A stretch of DNA of 64,000 nt from Candidatus Caccoplasma merdavium (GTDB lineage Bacteria > Bacteroidota > Bacteroidia > Bacteroidales > UBA11471), in assembly GCA_018715595.1 (NCBI GenBank), contig DVLI01000007.1, forward strand, positions 1 to 64,000. The letters are read 5' to 3'. Of this stretch, positions 9,426 through 18,339 are shown one piece after another; the stretch's first letter is position 1; each line of letters opens with the position of its first letter. The position numbers were made by a program, and so were the translations under genes. The notes below the pieces were generated by a model that saw only the letters and a list, made by a program, of their open reading frames with translations, was not told the DNA's origin and did not search any database.

Positions 9426-10694
9426 TTAGAGGTCGAATCCGATGTCGGAACGGAAATATTTCTTCTCGAAATGGATTTTCGAGGCGTTGGCAAACGAGCG
9501 TTGCAGGGCATCGTCCTTGTCTTTTCCGTAGGAGCTGACGGCGATGACGCGGCCGCCGTTGGTGACGATGTGACCCTCTTTCTCGGCCGTTCCGGCGTGG
9601 AACACGATGCTGTCGGTCACGTCGTCGATGCCGGTGATGACCTTTCCTTTCTCATAGGCTCCGGGGTATCCGCCCGATACCAGCATCACGGTGACGGCCG
9701 AGCGCGGGTCGACGTCGAGCACGCGACGGTCGAGGTCGCCTTGGGCCACGCCTTCGAGCAGTTCCACGAGGTCGCTTTTGATGCGCAGCATGACGGCTTC
9801 GGTCTCGGGGTCGCCCATGCGCACGTTGTATTCGATGACCATCGGTTCGTTTTTCACGTTGATGAGGCCGAGGAAGATAAATCCCTTGTAGTCGATACCC
9901 TCCTCCTTCAATCCGTTGATGGTGGGCACGACGATGCGCTCTTCGACCTTCTTCATGAAAGTGGCGTCGGCAAACGGTACGGGCGATACGGCACCCATGC
10001 CGCCGGTGTTGAGGCCGGTGTCACCCTCGCCGATGCGTTTGTAGTCTTTGGCTTCGGGCAGGATTTTATAGCTCTTGCCGTCGGTGAGGACGAAGACCGA
10101 ACATTCGATACCCGAGAGGAACTCCTCGATGACGACCGTGCGGCTGGCTTCGCCGAACATGCCCGAGAGCATCTCTTTGAGCTCGGCCTTGGCCTCTTCG
10201 AGCGTGGGGAGTATGAGCACCCCTTTTCCGGCGGCGAGGCCGTCGGCTTTGAGCACATAGGGGGCTTCGAGGGTTTCGAGGAAGGCATAGGCTTTGTCGA
10301 TGTTCTCGGCGGTGAAGCTCTCATAACGGGCGGTGGGTATGTGGTGGCGCATCATGAAGGCTTTGGCAAAGTCTTTGCTCCCTTCGAGGCGGGCTCCCGA
10401 GGCCGAGGGGCCGATGACGGGTATCGAGGCCAGTTGCGCGTCGTTCTTGAAGAAGTCATAGACTCCTTTCACGAGCGGATCTTCGGGCCCTACCACCACC
10501 ATGTCGATGGCGTGGGCGAGTGCAAACTCTTTGAGGGCCGGGAAGTCGGTGGCCGAGAGAGCGACGTTCTTCCCGATGCGGGCGGTTCCGGCGTTGCCCG
10601 GGGCGATGTATAGATTCTCCACGCGGGGACTTTGGGCTATTTTCCATGCCAAGGCGTTTTCGCGGCCGCCTGAGCCTAATAACAGAATATTCAT
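9426..10694 (-). CDS. purD: Phosphoribosylamine-glycine ligase (GAR synthetase)
   Basis: PurD joins phosphoribosylamine to glycine using ATP, the second step of de novo purine synthesis. The 422-residue protein has the expected length and domain order: N-terminal domain starting [21 protein letters not shown]-grasp core with [16 protein letters not shown] near residue 140, the [15 protein letters not shown] loop, the metal-binding [13 protein letters not shown] segment, and the C-terminal domain. It starts 19 bases downstream of the S9 peptidase stop, so it is likely in one transcript with that gene although the functions are unrelated. Confidence 0.97.
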   Translation of the reverse strand: MNILLLGSGGRENALAWKIAQSPRVENLYIAPGNAGTARIGKNVALSATDFPALKEFALAHAIDMVVVGPEDPLVKGVYDFFKNDAQLASIPVIGPSASGARLEGSKDFAKAFMMRHHIPTARYESFTAENIDKAYAFLETLEAPYVLKADGLAAGKGVLILPTLEEAKAELKEMLSGMFGEASRTVVIEEFLSGIECSVFVLTDGKSYKILPEAKDYKRIGEGDTGLNTGGMGAVSPVPFADATFMKKVEERIVVPTINGLKEEGIDYKGFIFLGLINVKNEPMVIEYNVRMGDPETEAVMLRIKSDLVELLEGVAQGDLDRRVLDVDPRSAVTVMLVSGGYPGAYEKGKVITGIDDVTDSIVFHAGTAEKEGHIVTNGGRVIAVSSYGKDKDDALQRSFANASKIHFEKKYFRSDIGFDL

Positions 10695-10713
10695 GACAAA
10701 TATGTTTTATAAA

Positions 10714-12867
10714 TTATTTCAGATAATCGTCGAAGTAGCGGATTACTTTTTCATAGAGGTGCACCCGTTCGGGGCCGATGACGTTGTGGGCGTGTCCCGG
10801 ATAGACGAAGTAATCGGGGTAGGTGCCCGCCTGAATGCAGCTTTTCAGGAACGAGAGGCTGTGTTGCCACACCACGACGGGGTCGGTGTCGCAGTGTATG
10901 AGCAGGAGGTGCCCGGTGAGGTTGCCCGCTTTGAGGTTGAGGTTCGAGTCTTTGTAGCCTTCGGGGTTTTTCTGCGGGGAGCCCATGTAGCGTTCGCCAT
11001 ACATCACCTCGTAGTATTTCCAGTCGATGACGGGGCCGCCGGCCACACCCGCTTTGAAGACGTCGCCGTGGGTGAGCATGAGGTTGGTGGTCATGAAGCC
11101 GCCGAAGCTCCACCCGTGTACGCCGATGCGTGTGGTGTCGCACCACGGCTGTGCCTGCAACCAGGCGATGCCGCGCATCTGGTCGGCCATCTCTTCCTCG
11201 CCCAGGCGGTGGTGGGTCACGTCTTCGAAAGGCAGGCCGCGGTTGGCCGAGCCCCGGTTGTCGAGGGTGAAGACGACATAGCCGCGTGTGGCCATGAGCA
11301 GGTCGTTGCCCGAGGCGCCCCAAAGGAAGCGGTCGGTTACCATCTGGGCGTGCGGGCCGCCGTAGACGTAGACGATGACGGGATATTTCTTTTCGGGGTC
11401 GAAGTGGGGCGGACGGGTGACGCGGTAGTAGAGCGTGGTCGTGTCGTCGGCCGCTGTCAGCGTGCCGCAGATGACACTGGGCAGGTCATATCCCTTGTAG
11501 GGATTCTCGGCCGTGAGGAGCGTCTCGGTCTTGCCGCTGGCGGTGTTGACGAGCTGGGTGATGCGCGGTGTCTCGTGATTGGCAAAGAGGTCGATGGCAT
11601 AGCGACCCGAACGGCTCAACCGCACATTGTGCACGCCGCTTTGCGGGGTGAGCCGTGTGCGTCGACCCGAGGCGACGGAGACTTTGTAGAGGTTTGTTTC
11701 GAGCGGAGAAGCCTCGGTCGAGGTGATGAAAATCGACTTCCCGTCGGGCGACGGGGTGGCCGAGAGCACTTCCCATGCACCCGAGGTCAGCTGACGGAGC
11801 AGGCGTCCCTCGGTGTTGTAGAGGTAGAGGTGGTGGTATCCGTCGCGGCGCGAGAGCAGCACAAAGCGGTCGTCGTGGCCGGGCAGGAAGAAGATGGGGT
11901 GTTGCGGCTCGACATACTTCTCCGAAGTCTCGGTGCAGAGGGTGCGCAACAGGCGTCCCGTCGAGGCGTCGTAGGCTTCGAGGCGGCAGGTGTCCTGGCC
12001 GCGGTTGAGGCGTTGCAGGTAGATGCACGACTCGTCGGGCGACCAGGTGATGTTGGTCAGGTACTGGTCTTTCTCTCCGGGGGTGCGCAGGTATACGGTG
12101 TCGCCCGAGGCGAGGTGGCAGATGCCCACTTTCACCTCATGGCTGGCCATGCCCGCCATGGGATATTTGATGGCTTTGAGGGCGGCCGTGCGGGCCGATA
12201 TGTCGACGAGCGGATAGTTGGTTACCCGGCTCTCGTCCATGCGGTAGAAGGCTACGGCGTTGCCTCGCGGCGACCAGAAGATGCCTTTGCTTATGCCGAA
12301 CTCGTTGCGGTGCACGTTGGAGGCGCCGAACGACACGGCTTCGTTGTCGTCGTGGGCGATGACCGTGCGGTTGCTGTCGCTGTCGATGACCACGAGGTCG
12401 CGACCTTGTGTCGCGGCCAGTCGCTTTTGATGGGGTTCAAAGGCGAAGTTGGTGTCGCCCCTGCGGTAGGGTATACGGTAATCGACCCGGTCGGTCTCGG
12501 GGTTGAAGAGCAGGAACGACGATTGCAGCCACAGGCCGAGCCGCGGGGTGCCGTCGCGCTCTTCGATGGAGAAGGCGGGCATTGATTTCACGGCTTTCAG
12601 GCCGACCTCTTCGAGACCCTTGTTCAGCCGGGAGAGGGTAAGCCACGGTTGGTGCCGGTTGCTTCCCGGACGGGTGATGAGCAGGGTGTCGCCTTGGGCA
12701 AAGAGGTAGTTGTCGCCGACAAAGGTGAGCTGTCGCAGACCTTTGGGCACGAAGCGATAGGTGTTTTTCCCGCCGGGAATCAAATCCTGGGCGGTAAGTT
12801 GTTTGTCTTGTGCGGCGGTGTTCATGGCGAGCAATAGCGTGAACAGAACAATGAGATGGCGTTTCAT
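10714..12867 (-). CDS. S9 family dipeptidyl peptidase (DPP IV-like)
   Basis: The 717-residue protein begins with a signal peptide (LIVLFTLLLAMNTAAQ), so it is exported to the periplasm or envelope. Residues about 40-450 form the beta-propeller N-terminal domain and the C-terminal third is an alpha/beta hydrolase. The catalytic triad is visible: serine at residue 587 in GWSFGGF, aspartate near 662 in CDTDPVV, and histidine at 692 or 694 in GHAHNV. S9 enzymes of this type remove dipeptides, often after proline. The protein fits the oligopeptide-based nutrition of Bacteroidales. It ends 19 bases before purD and starts 13 bases after the RlmL-like gene. Confidence 0.93.
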   Translation of the reverse strand: MKRHLIVLFTLLLAMNTAAQDKQLTAQDLIPGGKNTYRFVPKGLRQLTFVGDNYLFAQGDTLLITRPGSNRHQPWLTLSRLNKGLEEVGLKAVKSMPAFSIEERDGTPRLGLWLQSSFLLFNPETDRVDYRIPYRRGDTNFAFEPHQKRLAATQGRDLVVIDSDSNRTVIAHDDNEAVSFGASNVHRNEFGISKGIFWSPRGNAVAFYRMDESRVTNYPLVDISARTAALKAIKYPMAGMASHEVKVGICHLASGDTVYLRTPGEKDQYLTNITWSPDESCIYLQRLNRGQDTCRLEAYDASTGRLLRTLCTETSEKYVEPQHPIFFLPGHDDRFVLLSRRDGYHHLYLYNTEGRLLRQLTSGAWEVLSATPSPDGKSIFITSTEASPLETNLYKVSVASGRRTRLTPQSGVHNVRLSRSGRYAIDLFANHETPRITQLVNTASGKTETLLTAENPYKGYDLPSVICGTLTAADDTTTLYYRVTRPPHFDPEKKYPVIVYVYGGPHAQMVTDRFLWGASGNDLLMATRGYVVFTLDNRGSANRGLPFEDVTHHRLGEEEMADQMRGIAWLQAQPWCDTTRIGVHGWSFGGFMTTNLMLTHGDVFKAGVAGGPVIDWKYYEVMYGERYMGSPQKNPEGYKDSNLNLKAGNLTGHLLLIHCDTDPVVVWQHSLSFLKSCIQAGTYPDYFVYPGHAHNVIGPERVHLYEKVIRYFDDYLK

Positions 12868-12879
12868 GATGGCGTCGGA

Positions 12880-14520
12880 TTATTTTTTCTTGCGCGGTCT
12901 GAGGCTTTTGCCGTTTTGGGGGGCGTCTTTTTTCTCGTCGGGATTGCCGATGGAGGGTTTGCGTCCGATGACGTAGCTGCGTATGGCTTCGTCGCCGTGG
13001 GGACGGTTGCGGCGGTAGCGCGATATTTTTATTTCGTCGTCGTCGAAGTAACTGTCGGGGAGTCGGTTGGTATTCGTCGGCTCGTTTCCCTCCGCTTTCC
13101 CGAAGGGGCGCTCCCGGCGGTAGCCGTCCCGGTTCTCGCTGCCGGCTTTGCCGGCGAAGGGGCGACCGTTGCGACGTTCGCGTTGCGGCTTCTCGCTGCG
13201 TGTTTCGTCTTTCTCGCGTTGCGGCTTGCGATCGTCGAACGCGTAGAATTTCCCGGGTCGTTCTTTTCCCCGTTTTCCATTGTTGTTGAACGGCTTACGG
13301 TCGTCGAAAGTGCGGAATTTTTCGTCGCCTTCGGTTGCGGCCGGTTTCTTGAATCCGCCGGTTTCGCGCTTGAAGTCGTTGTATTTCCCGTCGAAGATTT
13401 CATATTTGCGGAACTCGCATTCGAGGGCGCCGTTCATCATGGGCAGACGGGCGGCGGCTTTGAGCCCGATGTGGTCGAAGCATTCGTTGCGGTAGCTGAG
13501 CACCCAGGCGTCGAACCCTTTGAAAACGTGTTTCAGTTGTGATCCTATCATGGTGTAGAGCCCCATGAGGTCGTCGCTGGTGATGCGTTCGCCGTAGGGA
13601 GGGTTGGTCACCAGGAGTCCGCCCGGGGTGATGTCGCCTTCGGCATATTGTTGCATGGGCTTGGTCGAGAGGTCGATGTAGCGGCTCATGCCGGCGTTCT
13701 TGATGTTGGCCAGGGCTATCTCGGTGGCGGCGGGAGAGATGTCGCTGCCGTAGATTTTGTGGGTGAAGGGGCGTTCGTGGCTCTCGTCGTTGTAGAGGCG
13801 GTCGAAGAGCTCCTCGTCGAAGTCGTTCCAGTGTTTGAAGGCGAAGTCCTTGCGGTAGATGCCGGCCGGCGTTCCCGTGGCGATGAGGGCGGCCTCGATG
13901 AGGAGGGTTCCCGAGCCGCACATGGGGTCGATGAAGTCGCGGCTGCCGTCCCAGCCGGCCAGCAGCAACAGGCCGGCGGCGAGCACTTCGTTGAGCGGGG
14001 CTTCGGTCTGTGCCACGCGGTATCCGCGGCGGTGGAGCGATTCGCCCGAGCTGTCGAGCGAGAGGGTGCAGGTGGTCTGGCTGATGTGCAGGTTGATGAG
14101 TATGTCGGCGTTGCTCAGCCGCACCGAGGGGCGTTTGCCGTATTTCTCGTTGAAGAAGTCGGCGATGGCGTCTTTGGCGCGGTAGGTCACGAACTTGGAG
14201 TGGCGGAATTCGTCGGAGTAGACCACCGGGTCGATGGAGAAGGTCATCTCGGGAGTGAGATACTGTGTCCAGTCGAAGGCTTTGACCTGGGCATAGAGCT
14301 CGTCGGTGTCGCCGGCCGTGAAGGTGTGTATCGGTTTGAGAATGCGCAAGGCGGTGCGGCAGTGGAGGTTGGTCTTGTAGAGCAACTCCTTGTCGCCGGT
14401 GAACGACACCATGCGGCGTCCTGTTTCGATGTTTTCTCCGCCGAGGGCGGCAATTTCTGAGGCAAGAACTTCTTCGAGACCTTGAAAGGTTTTTGCGATG
14501 AATGTGGTGGAAGATTCCAT
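12880..14520 (-). CDS. THUMP-domain 23S rRNA methyltransferase (RlmL-like) with basic tail
   Basis: The 546-residue protein carries an N-terminal THUMP RNA-binding domain (about residues 45-155) and a UPF0020/RlmL-type methyltransferase domain. Motif I is DPMCGSGTLLIEAA and the catalytic motif is NPPYGER, typical of N2-guanine methylation of 23S rRNA using S-adenosylmethionine. From about residue 385 onward the protein has an unusual low-complexity tail rich in Arg, Lys, Glu, Gly and Asp with repeated FDDRKP and RRERPFGK-like units, ending in RPRKKK; such a tail probably binds RNA. Its ATG overlaps the cysE stop by one base (TAATG), indicating translational coupling. Confidence 0.92.
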   Translation of the reverse strand: MESSTTFIAKTFQGLEEVLASEIAALGGENIETGRRMVSFTGDKELLYKTNLHCRTALRILKPIHTFTAGDTDELYAQVKAFDWTQYLTPEMTFSIDPVVYSDEFRHSKFVTYRAKDAIADFFNEKYGKRPSVRLSNADILINLHISQTTCTLSLDSSGESLHRRGYRVAQTEAPLNEVLAAGLLLLAGWDGSRDFIDPMCGSGTLLIEAALIATGTPAGIYRKDFAFKHWNDFDEELFDRLYNDESHERPFTHKIYGSDISPAATEIALANIKNAGMSRYIDLSTKPMQQYAEGDITPGGLLVTNPPYGERITSDDLMGLYTMIGSQLKHVFKGFDAWVLSYRNECFDHIGLKAAARLPMMNGALECEFRKYEIFDGKYNDFKRETGGFKKPAATEGDEKFRTFDDRKPFNNNGKRGKERPGKFYAFDDRKPQREKDETRSEKPQRERRNGRPFAGKAGSENRDGYRRERPFGKAEGNEPTNTNRLPDSYFDDDEIKISRYRRNRPHGDEAIRSYVIGRKPSIGNPDEKKDAPQNGKSLRPRKKK

Positions 14521-15416
14521 TATTTTCGGGCTTTACTTTGTACAATGCGGGCATTGGGGGCGACATCTTCGGTGACCCAGATGTTGCCGCCGATGGTGGC
14601 TCCACGGCCTATCGTGATGCGGCCGAGAATGGTAGCGTTGGAGTAGATGATGACATCGTCTTCGAGAATCGGGTGGCGGGGTATGCCTTTGATGGGGTTG
14701 CCTTCGTCGTCGAGGGGGAAGCTCTTGGCACCGAGGGTCACTCCTTGGTAGAGTTTCACGTTCTTGCCGATGATGGCGGTGGCGCCGATGACGACACCGG
14801 TACCGTGGTCTATCGAAAAGTATTCACCGATGGTGGCAGCGGGGTGTATGTCGATGCCGGTCTCGGAGTGGGCCATCTCGGTGAGGATACGCGGGATAAG
14901 GGGGATTCCCTGCTGATGCATTTGGTGGGCGACACGATAGTTGATCATGGCCCGTATGGCCGGGTAGCAGTAAATCACCTCTCCATAGCTCTCGGCGGCG
15001 GGGTCGCCGTTGTAGGTGGCGATGACGTCGGTCGACAGCAGGCGGCGCAGCTCGGGCAGTGCTTCGATGAATCGGGCGGCGTGTCCCTCGGCTGTCCGAT
15101 GCAGCTCGGCCAGCGAAGACGCGTCGCAGGTTTCGGAATTGTCGAAGTGGAGTACCGAAAAGACTTGGTCGGCCAGCAGGATATAGAGTCGCTCGGCGGC
15201 GGTGCCGAGGTGGTAACCGATGGTGAGGCCGTTGAGTCCCGAGAGACCGAAGTAGCCGGGAAAGAGGAGCTTGCGGCAAAGCCCGATGATTTCATCGAGT
15301 TTCTCTATCGAGGGCATGCGCTGCTCATCGGAGCCGTGATAGCTCAGCTTGCTCTGGGGGTCGCGGTAGGAGAGTTGCTCCACGACATCGGCGATGATAT
15401 GGGTGTGAGAGGTCAT
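14520..15416 (-). CDS. cysE: Serine O-acetyltransferase (EpsC/CysE family)
   Basis: The enzyme acetylates L-serine with acetyl-CoA to give O-acetylserine, the precursor of cysteine. The 298-residue protein has the helical N-terminal domain (residues 1-185) and a C-terminal left-handed beta-helix of hexapeptide repeats (IDIHPAATIGEYFSIDHGTG, VVIGATAIIG, VTLGAKSF). The catalytic histidines DIHP and DHGTG are present. I chose the ATG at 15416; a TTG five codons upstream is the alternative. A TATCTTTG element (minus strand, 15447-15454) is a likely -7 promoter box. Its stop codon overlaps the start of the downstream methyltransferase gene. Confidence 0.94.
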   Translation of the reverse strand: MTSHTHIIADVVEQLSYRDPQSKLSYHGSDEQRMPSIEKLDEIIGLCRKLLFPGYFGLSGLNGLTIGYHLGTAAERLYILLADQVFSVLHFDNSETCDASSLAELHRTAEGHAARFIEALPELRRLLSTDVIATYNGDPAAESYGEVIYCYPAIRAMINYRVAHQMHQQGIPLIPRILTEMAHSETGIDIHPAATIGEYFSIDHGTGVVIGATAIIGKNVKLYQGVTLGAKSFPLDDEGNPIKGIPRHPILEDDVIIYSNATILGRITIGRGATIGGNIWVTEDVAPNARIVQSKARK

Positions 15417-15512
15417 GTCGGTAAGGTGCAATGCTGATTAAGGAGACAAAGATAAGACAATTTACCGACAATCGCCGGCTTTGCGCCGGGAAAGTAATAC
15501 GTTGTTTCCTCA

Positions 15513-15553
15513 AAAAAGACCGGCCCGCCTCGGGTTTCCCGGGCGGGTCGGTC
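15513..15553 (-). terminator. Intrinsic terminator of the XusABC-like operon
   Basis: Arms at 15518-15529 and 15542-15553 pair with one G-T wobble (GACCGGCCCGCC against GGCGGGTCGGTC). On the minus strand the hairpin is followed by TTTTTTGAGG. It lies 24 bases downstream of the PepSY gene stop and separates this operon from cysE. Confidence 0.85.
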
Positions 15554-15576
15554 AGGTGGAAGATGCGGCATGCCGC

Positions 15577-16764
15577 TTATTGCCGGCCGCTTTTCCGGCG
15601 CAGGAGCCGTTTTATCCACAGATAATAGCCGGTCAAGGGTAGGGTGGCACCGACGAGGGCGGCGATGAAATAGAGAATGCGGGTGGGCATGCCTCCCCAG
15701 CTCCCCACATGCAGGGTGTAGAGCCAACCGCGCAGTTTGCTGGTGCGGGGACTCTCTTTGTAGCGTGTGATGGAGGTGATTTCACCACTTTCCGGGTCGA
15801 AGGCATAGCGGTCGGCCGCCCGTTGGTTGCCCCACTTTCCCCAGGAGACCGAGGCGTTGCCGTCGCCGATGGTGATTTGTTCGAAACCTTTGTTTTGCGC
15901 CGACAGCTCCTCATAGACCTGTTGCCAGTGGGCATAGGTCGTTGTGCGGGCGCCGGGACGCCGGCTTTGCCCGTCGGCTTCTGCCCGCCGATTCCTGGAA
16001 ACCTCCTTTGCGCTCTCTGAGGCGGTGTCTTTCTCTCGGTTGGCCGATGACGCGTGTGTTTGATTTTGCGATGCGTCGGCACCGAAAATTTTGTAGACCC
16101 CGTCGCGGTACCACGAGAACGACCAGGTCAGTCCCGTCAGGGCCATGACCAGCAGGAATACCAGCGTGTACATGCCTCCGGCGACGTGCAGACCATATTG
16201 GAATCGCGCCGCACCTTTTCGGAGGGGTATTTTGAGACTGTTCGTCAGCGCTTTGCGGTTTCTGGGCCACCAGACGACGATGCCCGATACGAGTATGACG
16301 ACAAAGAGCAGCGTACTCACGCCGACGATGAGTTTCCCCACGAAGAGCCCTCCGTCGGGGCGGGCGCTGTCGAGCAGCCAGCGGTGCAGCCTGAACATGA
16401 CCGAGAAAAACGGCGTCCGTTCGTTCCGCCCCAGCACTTCGCCCGTATAGGGGTCGATAGAGAGCGAGGCGCGGCGGGGTTGCGAGAGCGATACCTGCCA
16501 ACTGCGCCGCGGGTCGGCTTGGACGGTGAGCCCCGTGGCTTCGGTGCCATCGGGCAGCTTGGCCGCCGCCATCTCCATGAGCCGGTCGGCCGGCAGCGGC
16601 GCGGCCTTCACTTCCTCGACGTAATAAAGGTCGGGGCGGCAGAGTTGCGTGATTTCGGTCTCGAAGACCAACATGGCTCCCGAGAAACATATCAACGTGA
16701 TGATCAATCCGAAGGGGACCGAGAGCCATAGATGCAGGTGGCGAAAGATTTTTCTCATGCGCAT
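15577..16764 (-). CDS. PepSY-associated inner-membrane protein (XusC-like, iron uptake)
   Basis: The 395-residue protein has the PepSY-TM (iron-regulated membrane protein) layout: membrane helix near residue 12-35, periplasmic PepSY domain with FETEITQLCRPDLYYVEEVK, second helix near 150, a third near 205, a charged low-complexity loop around 235-275, a second PepSY-like segment (ITIGDGNASVSWGKWG), and a final helix (ILYFIAALVGATLPLTGYYL). It is the last gene after a TonB receptor and a DUF4374 lipoprotein, the same trio as the xusABC xenosiderophore locus of Bacteroides thetaiotaomicron. The likely role is in reduction or release of iron at the inner membrane; this is by analogy. Confidence 0.88.
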   Translation of the reverse strand: MRMRKIFRHLHLWLSVPFGLIITLICFSGAMLVFETEITQLCRPDLYYVEEVKAAPLPADRLMEMAAAKLPDGTEATGLTVQADPRRSWQVSLSQPRRASLSIDPYTGEVLGRNERTPFFSVMFRLHRWLLDSARPDGGLFVGKLIVGVSTLLFVVILVSGIVVWWPRNRKALTNSLKIPLRKGAARFQYGLHVAGGMYTLVFLLVMALTGLTWSFSWYRDGVYKIFGADASQNQTHASSANREKDTASESAKEVSRNRRAEADGQSRRPGARTTTYAHWQQVYEELSAQNKGFEQITIGDGNASVSWGKWGNQRAADRYAFDPESGEITSITRYKESPRTSKLRGWLYTLHVGSWGGMPTRILYFIAALVGATLPLTGYYLWIKRLLRRKSGRQ

Positions 16765-16775
16765 AGTCGTTCAGG

Positions 16776-16810
16776 AGAGCCTTGCCGGGTCTTGACGCCC
16801 GGCAGGCTCT
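16776..16810 (-). promoter_or_regulatory. Intercistronic stem-loop between DUF4374 and PepSY genes
   Basis: AGAGCCTTGCCGGG at 16776-16789 pairs with CCCGGCAGGCTCT at 16798-16810 with a single bulged T. It lies between the stop of the DUF4374 gene and the start of the PepSY gene in one operon. No T-run follows on the minus strand, so it is more likely to act in mRNA stability or attenuation than as a full terminator. Confidence 0.6.
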
Positions 16811-16846
16811 TGTTTTGAGGATAAATGTTTTTCTCCGTTCGAAGGT

Positions 16847-18292
16847 TTATTGCACCGCCAGTTTCCCTACACCGCTCACTTGGGTGGCGACGATGGTGAT
16901 TCCTTTCGAGGCCGAAGCCGAGACCGGGTCGATTTTGTAGATGGCCGGATAGTCGTCGGTGGTGGTGACGGCGATGTAGGCGTTGCCGTTCTCGATAAAG
17001 GGGGTGTTGCCGAATCCCGAAATGCGGTCGGTCGAGGGCAGTCCCGAGACGAAGGTCAGCGAGCCGGTCGACCCTTTGAAGATGGCCAGGCGGTTGGCCG
17101 TCTTGTCCGAGGCGGTGATTTCCTTGTCATACATCAGCAGCAGGAAGTAGTCGTCGGCAATGAACCAGCTGCGCAGGAAGGCCGCCTCCCGGCCGTTGTC
17201 GTCGGTGAGGGCGTGGTAGTAGCTCTCGTCGAACTCCTGTGTGGCGGTGTTGATGCGCACCACGCCGGCCGGCAGCGAGGTTTGTTGCAGTTCGCTGGCC
17301 ATGGTCTTGGCGTAGCTCGGCGAAAAGACATAGACATAGCCGTCGTCGGCCTTCCACAACATTTGGTAGTATTGCGATCTGTTGCGGCCGCAGGCGTAGC
17401 TTATCTTGTCGGTCTTGATGAGTTTCTTGCCGGTGAGCGTGTTGTCGTCGAAGATGGCCACCCAGCATTCGTCGGGATACTGGGTCCATTGCAGTTCGTC
17501 CTTGTCGTAGGCGCCGCTGCCGCTGCCACCCGACTCGGTCTTGATGAGCGAGGCGTAGTCGCCGTCCTTGCGCACCCACTTGTGGGGGTTGCCGTTGTCG
17601 TCTTTCTGCATGCAGCCATATTGGCTCAGTCCCATGGGCACAGCGGCCGCATAGACCGCGTCGCCCACCTGTTCGAGACCGGCCAGCGTTACATACTCGC
17701 CGTTGCCGAGGAAGTTTTCCGAGAGGTAGGCCGGGTTCCCGGTGTCGTTTGAGGTGACGTTCTCGTTGTTCACGTCGAGATACGAAATGAGGAACGATTT
17801 GGGGGTGTAGCCGTTCTCGTCGTTCCACTCCGTGGGGCCGTCGCCCGACGAGGTGGTCATGATATACTGGTTGTAGAGGCCGTAGGTGGTGAAGCGTTTC
17901 AGTTCATACTCCTTGGCCCGCTTGTTCATGTCGAAGGCGGCATCGAGCGTGAATGATTGAGTCGTCCCCGCATTGCCCTGGTGATAGTTGAGGGCATAGA
18001 GCATCTGGTCGTTGTAGAAAATCCAGTAGGAGGCACCCTCATTGACCAACCCTTGTGTAGTGGCCGATACCTTGCAGGAAGGGTCGTCGAGCCGGTCGGC
18101 CGTGAGCAGGACGTTGGTCGAGTTGCCCGATGCCTCTACCGTGGCCGCAATCACATAATTACCTTTCGATGCCTCGGTGAGCGTGCCCAGGGCGCCGTTG
18201 TTGCTGTCGTTTCCTCCGTCGTCGTCGGAGCAGGAAGCCATGCCGGCCGCAGCGAGTGCGAGAAGTCCGGCAAACAAAAAGTTCTTTCTCAT
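16847..18292 (-). CDS. DUF4374 lipoprotein (XusB-like siderophore-binding protein)
   Basis: The 481-residue protein has a lipoprotein signal with lipobox GMASC and lipidated cysteine at residue 21, followed directly by SDDDGGND; an acidic stretch after the cysteine is the Bacteroidota surface lipoprotein export signal. The rest is beta-rich with repeated propeller-like segments ([44 protein letters not shown]), matching DUF4374. In Bacteroides thetaiotaomicron the DUF4374 protein XusB binds enterobactin at the cell surface for the XusA receptor. The same gene order here supports an equivalent role, by inference. It starts 47 bases after the receptor stop. Confidence 0.9.
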   Translation of the reverse strand: MRKNFLFAGLLALAAAGMASCSDDDGGNDSNNGALGTLTEASKGNYVIAATVEASGNSTNVLLTADRLDDPSCKVSATTQGLVNEGASYWIFYNDQMLYALNYHQGNAGTTQSFTLDAAFDMNKRAKEYELKRFTTYGLYNQYIMTTSSGDGPTEWNDENGYTPKSFLISYLDVNNENVTSNDTGNPAYLSENFLGNGEYVTLAGLEQVGDAVYAAAVPMGLSQYGCMQKDDNGNPHKWVRKDGDYASLIKTESGGSGSGAYDKDELQWTQYPDECWVAIFDDNTLTGKKLIKTDKISYACGRNRSQYYQMLWKADDGYVYVFSPSYAKTMASELQQTSLPAGVVRINTATQEFDESYYHALTDDNGREAAFLRSWFIADDYFLLLMYDKEITASDKTANRLAIFKGSTGSLTFVSGLPSTDRISGFGNTPFIENGNAYIAVTTTDDYPAIYKIDPVSASASKGITIVATQVSGVGKLAVQ

Positions 18293-18339
18293 TTTTCAGA
18301 AATTAAAAGTTTATGATGTTTGTGTATGATGTCCGAAAG

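Noticed and set aside
10501-12585. 694-residue plus-strand ORF antisense to the S9 peptidase and the start of purD
   Set aside because: Shadow frame; the minus strand encodes recognised enzymes with intact active sites.
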